Source: Davidsoniella eucalypti
Lineage: Eukaryota > Ascomycota > Sordariomycetes > Microascales > Ceratocystidaceae
Direction: 5' to 3'
NCBI GenBank assembly: GCA_004009845.1
Contig: RMBW01000015.1
Coordinates: 310,001-374,000 of the forward strand
DNA: 64,000 nucleotides
Shown piece by piece: positions 60,310 through 64,000 of the stretch. The position numbers and the translations under genes were made by a program. How positions within the stretch are numbered: the stretch's first letter is position 1; each line of letters opens with the position of its first letter. The notes beneath the pieces are model-generated. The model was not told the DNA's origin, did no database searches, and was given only the letters and a program-made list of their open reading frames with translations.

Positions 60310-62545
60310 CACCACTATATTAGAACCCTCGCACACATTGCCTGTCGTGGCGCATCTCGCCCACGCAGAATCGCACCGCCAGCAGCAGGCTTCTGCGTAT
60401 CCGTCCGCAGCTTCGGCAGCATCACTGCACCATCTTGATTTCCAGCCTCTCCAGCCCTCTCCACAGCTCCGCGAGGAGTCTCATCTGTCGCCCACCGCGT
60501 CGGCCGGCTCTTGCTCTCGCTCTTGCTCTCGCTCACTGCGTCGGACGCCGACGATCGAACGCCGCGCTCTCCTCGAGAAAGAGCCCAGTCGCCGCTCGCG
60601 GATCCTCTCGCAGATCCTCAGCGACTCCGAAGACGAAGAGACCCTCACCGTCCCGGATTTCCCCTCGCCCGAAAAGCGCGCCACTGTCGCCGACGACGAG
60701 CTCGAAGAGTCGTTTTCCGCCTATCTTAGACGCCCGCCTGCCCACCGCTCCAAGCGCAACCACCGCGCCGTTTTGTTCGCCCTAGAAGAAGCGCTTCGAG
60801 GTCCGTATTCGTTTACGCCTGATCTCGTCGAAGAAGAGGCCGAGCTCTGGGAGCCTCACGGTATCCAGCTAGTCCAACCCGCCCGAACCCCCTCGCCGGA
60901 GCCTGCCGTTCGTCCTACGCCTAGCGTCCGCGCCCATCGCAGAGCTGTATCGCAGCCCATTCCCCCATCTGCATCCCGCACGCCCTCTCTCCTCCGCCAG
61001 GCCTTTTCCAGGCCTTTCGCCGACCCAATGACGTCCCGCCAGAGAACTACAGTGTCCAGCACCGCACCAGCTGTATCCGCGCTGGCTGCAGCCGCCGGCA
61101 TCAAGAGCCCAACGCAGATAATGAAGGAACGCCAGGACCGTGAGCGCCGCCGTGCAGAGCAAAAGGAGCAGGACAACTTGCTTAGAGACCAAGAAAAACG
61201 GCGCCAGATCGCCGCCGAGCAAGAGATACGGCATCAAGAAGAAGCCAAGAGACGGAATGCAGAGCGCAAGTCTGCTGCTGCTGCTGCCGCCGCTGCTGGT
61301 GGTGCCCAACAACAACCCCAGCCCACATCACAACCACAACCCTACATGTCCAGCGCCCAGCCTGGCACGCCGAGGGCCCGGCTTTACACTGCAAACAACG
61401 ACCACACCGGCGATGCTGGGGTCGCATCATCACAAACACCCGCGAACGGAGGCGCCAACTCCACGAAAAAGCCCCAGTCTTCCGCCTCGAAGGCCTCGTT
61501 CCCGCACGCATTTGAGCGCTGGGAGACTCTTTCCGCCCAATGGGAAGGCCTTACACGCCATTGGATCCGGCGGCTGGAGATGAACGGCGCCATGCTCGAA
61601 ACAGACCCCCTCAGCAAGACGTTGTCGCGTCAGGTGACTGATCTGTCGGCAGCTGGCGCCAACCTGTTCCACGCCGTGGTTGAGCTACAGCGCCTTAGAG
61701 CCAGTTCTGAGCGTAAGTTCCAGCGCTGGTTCTTCGAAACTCGCGGCGAACTCGAGCGACTACAGGAGGACAAGGCCCAGCTGGAAGCCGCGCTACGTGA
61801 TGAGCAGAACAGTGGGCGTGAAGCCGCTGTCGAGGTACAGAATACCGAGACTGTCAACACCCTACAGCGCCAGCTCGCCGAAATGAAAAAGGAGCTTACT
61901 ATCTCCAAGGAGGAAGCCCGCCGTGCGTGGGAGGAACTCGGTCGTCGTGAGCAGGAAGAGCGCGAACGGACCTTTTCCCTGCAGAACGGCCATCCCACTA
62001 TCGTCGGCGGTGTTCAAGTTGTCCCCATGGGTGCTGGAGGAGGTAGTCGCCACATGGCGCACATGTACCACCAGCCTCAACAGCCCGGCGGTAGCCACAC
62101 CCCTCCAGACCAGCCTCCAGTGACTTCGGCTACAAGTTCCACGATGGGCTACCTGGCCGATGCGCAGAACTATCCCTCTCATAGCGGCTTTGTTAGAGAC
62201 GCCGCCGGCAATGAGCTATTAGACTCCCACGGCCGCCCCATCCCCTACGAAATGCCTAGTTCGCCAATGTCACATCCCGATATGGACGACTACAATCTGC
62301 CTAGCTCGCGCTCGCATCAAGGCCAAAGCCATCACCAACAGTACCAGCCTCTTGTCAACCCTGTCCAACCTTCCACTTTCACTTCCACTTCTTCTGCTCC
62401 GCCATCGTCTTCTATTCCACCAGTCTCGGCTGGCCAGTATAGCTCACCGGCAGCGTGGGATACGCATCAGCACCCTACGCGTCTAAGTGACGTGCTGGAA
62501 GAAGAAGAATCACGTACAACAGCTAGCCAGATTAGCCGGAATTGA
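60310..62545 (+). CDS. Large low-complexity/coiled-coil protein, conserved-looking but unrecognised; start unresolved
   Basis: The open frame from 60310 (C, then ACC ACT ATA...) to the stop at 62543-62545 encodes about 744 residues but has no ATG before residue about 240 (61028). A convincing acceptor (branch TGTACTAAC, then CATGCAG) ends at 60309, so a 5' exon supplying the start is expected but was not found. The N-terminal part is Ser/Pro/Arg-rich with an SCSRSCSRS repeat. A Glu/Arg/Gln-rich charged helix (about 275-320; KERQDRERRRAEQKEQDN) is followed by an Ala tract. A well-formed domain-like region (about 405-470; FERWETLSAQWEGLTRHWIR) comes next, then a coiled coil (about 470-560), then a Gln/Pro/His-rich tail. 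The WETLSAQWEGLTRHW core looks conserved but I cannot name its family. High codon bias supports coding. Confidence 0.7.
60509..60534 (+). repeat. TCTTGCTCTCGC coding repeat
   Basis: Two 12-nt copies encoding an SCSR unit within the N-terminal low-complexity part of the open frame. Confidence 0.7.
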
Positions 62546-63281
62546 AGATCTTGAAGTCTCTTATTCAAGATAGGAAGTGTGTACTGGTTGGTCGCTAGTG
62601 CAAGGATAATATCACCTTTTAAAAAAAATGAAGCGGTTTCAAGTAAATATATAGTATATATATACGTCTTGGGCGTTGGAAGCTGTATATTTTCGCATAT
62701 GTTGTTCTTTTCACAGTTAGATATCTTTGTTCTTTTCTTTCGACATCTTTTTGCACATCTACTGGACTCGGTTTCATAAACTCGTATCGTCACGTCATAC
62801 CTTTCGAACCCCCCTCTTTATCCTGGGCTTGTTTCAACTTGATTGGATTTTCGGTTTCTTGATCTTGCTTGCTTCGACTCAAGTGTTTTTATAGTTAGTC
62901 CGGAGTTACACATACATATTGGTTTATTTTTTTTTCTTCTTTTACATACTCAGACCCCTTTGCATTATTGTTTCTATGATCCTTTTGATTTGATTTGATG
63001 TGATGTTGACATGTTTTTCATGTGATCTTGATATACGTTTGTGATTTTTAGATATAGTTTTGGGCATGGTCTAGACATGGACATGCACAGTTTCCAATGA
63101 ATTGAATCTGATAGGCCATTATATCATGTTACCGTTACTTTTTTTCTTTTTTCACCGTGAGGTCTAATATATTTTGCGGTGCTGTGCTTGCCGGCGGTTA
63201 TAGAGAGGCGAGGAAAAGTTATACATATCGAAAGACGTTCGATTTCGAGATTATGTTATTCTTTCGTTTTTTTTGTGGGCT
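62546..63281. other. Convergent spacer before ADE1
   Basis: 736 bp between two stop codons. It is AT-rich with T-runs and no supported gene; both 3' UTRs should lie here. CTTTCGAACCCCCC near 62805 resembles part of a tRNA B box, but no cloverleaf surrounds it. Confidence 0.5.
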
Positions 63282-64000
63282 TTACAGAGCGACCTTGACA
63301 GCTTCATCAAAGTTCTGACCAGTCAGACGCTCAAAGACGTCTCTATAGTTCTTCTGAGTAGCCGCAACGATATCTTCGGGGAGCTTGACACCCTCCTTGC
63401 CCTTCAGATTATTTTGGACTAGGTAGTTACGGACAAACTGCTTGTCGAAGCTGTCCTGATCACGGCCAGTCTCGTACTTGTCGACCGGCCAGAAGCGCGA
63501 CGAATCGGGCGTCAACACCTCATCAGCTAGCACGACCTCGTCCGTCTCCTCGTCTAGTGCAAACTCAAACTTGGTGTCGGCGATGATGATACCGCGCTCC
63601 AGTGCGTACTTTGCAGCCGCCGAGTATAGCGCGAGGGCCAATTTCTCGATGCGCTTGGCATATTTCTCGCCGCCAACTAGTGCGGCAACCTTGCTGGGGT
63701 GAATGTTCTCGTCCTTGTCGCCGATGGCTGCCTTGGTCGAGGGGGTGAAGAGCGGCGTGGCAAACTTCTCGCTCTGCTTCATGCCGGCGGGAACTTGGAT
63801 TCCGTGGACGGTGCCATGGGTCTTGTACTCGGCCCAGGCGCTACCGGAGATGTAGCCGCGTACGATGGCCTCAACAGGGAAGATCTTGAGACGGCGGACG
63901 GTCATGCTGCGGTGCGACACGAGGGCCTTCTCGACGGCCGATAAGTCGGGGGGTGGCGCAAGAGTGACAACGTGGGTCTTCAGGCCTGGTACAAGCTCGG
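63282..64000 (-). CDS. ADE1: SAICAR synthetase (phosphoribosylaminoimidazole-succinocarboxamide synthase), partial
   Basis: The C-terminal 238 or so codons are present. The frame stays open to the right edge (64000), so the N-terminus lies outside the window. The visible part contains MTVRRLKIFPVEAIVRGYIS (the SAICAR synthetase signature region), YISGSAWAEY and PLFTPSTKA. It also has a GIIIADTKFEFAL core, DEVLTPDSSRFWP (second signature) and a C-terminal helix FERLTGQNFDEAVKVAL. The enzyme joins CAIR and aspartate in the seventh step of purine synthesis, in the cytosol. It is a stand-alone Ade1 type, as no AIR carboxylase domain is fused at the C-terminus. No break was seen in the visible part. 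Confidence 0.96.
   Translation of the reverse strand, partial: ELVPGLKTHVVTLAPPPDLSAVEKALVSHRSMTVRRLKIFPVEAIVRGYISGSAWAEYKTHGTVHGIQVPAGMKQSEKFATPLFTPSTKAAIGDKDENIHPSKVAALVGGEKYAKRIEKLALALYSAAAKYALERGIIIADTKFEFALDEETDEVVLADEVLTPDSSRFWPVDKYETGRDQDSFDKQFVRNYLVQNNLKGKEGVKLPEDIVAATQKNYRDVFERLTGQNFDEAVKVAL

Noticed and set aside
62795..62815. TCGAACC-like tRNA B box
   Set aside because: No matching A box, acceptor stem or cloverleaf is found on either strand nearby.

Overview
The window is nuclear DNA of a filamentous ascomycete (Pezizomycotina; a Eurotiomycete is plausible but not shown). The evidence is eukaryotic housekeeping genes with fungal-type architecture, and more than 20 short spliceosomal introns. 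Most introns are 54-93 nt with GTAAGT/GTATGT-like donors and CTAAC branch sites close to the acceptor. There is a mitochondrial ribosomal protein gene, and there are no operons, transposons, CRISPR arrays or rRNA. I found no tRNA by eye. All exon joins were inferred by hand from splice signals and protein continuity, so they are predictions.

Left part, 1-32 kb, is gene-dense. In order: a Loa1/Vps66-like lysophosphatidic acid acyltransferase (+), dihydroxy-acid dehydratase ILV3 (-), a C-terminal-motor kinesin-14 (-), a mitochondrial-type flavin reductase domain protein (-) divergent from mitoribosomal protein bL31m/MRPL36 (+), retromer sorting nexin VPS5 (-), TFIID subunit TAF5 (-) divergent from Mediator subunit MED11 (+), the vacuolar M28 protease PFF1 (-), branchpoint-binding protein MSL5 (-), a Ure2/YfcG-like glutathione transferase (-), and a 1035-residue Clr5-domain, Gln-rich protein (-).

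Right part, 32-64 kb, is gene-poor. A 13.1-kb stretch (32335-45437) has no convincing coding sequence. It sits upstream of the Clr5/polyQ gene and downstream of a 697-residue protein kinase gene (-). After another 4-kb gap come DNA primase large subunit PRI2 (+), a small coiled-coil protein (+), a large low-complexity/coiled-coil protein with an unresolved start (+), and the C-terminal part of SAICAR synthetase ADE1 (-), which runs off the right edge.

Regulatory sites fit the gene functions. There is a perfect Gcn4/CpcA site (TGAGTCA) upstream of ILV3 and a pair of MluI cell-cycle-box-like sites upstream of PRI2. Two divergent pairs join genes of the same compartment or machine: TAF5/MED11, and flavin reductase/MRPL36. 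No unmistakably new biological system was seen. The best leads are the 13-kb desert with its 23-bp perfect inverted repeat, and a tandem acceptor in the long KH-domain intron of MSL5 that could give a self-limiting splice variant.
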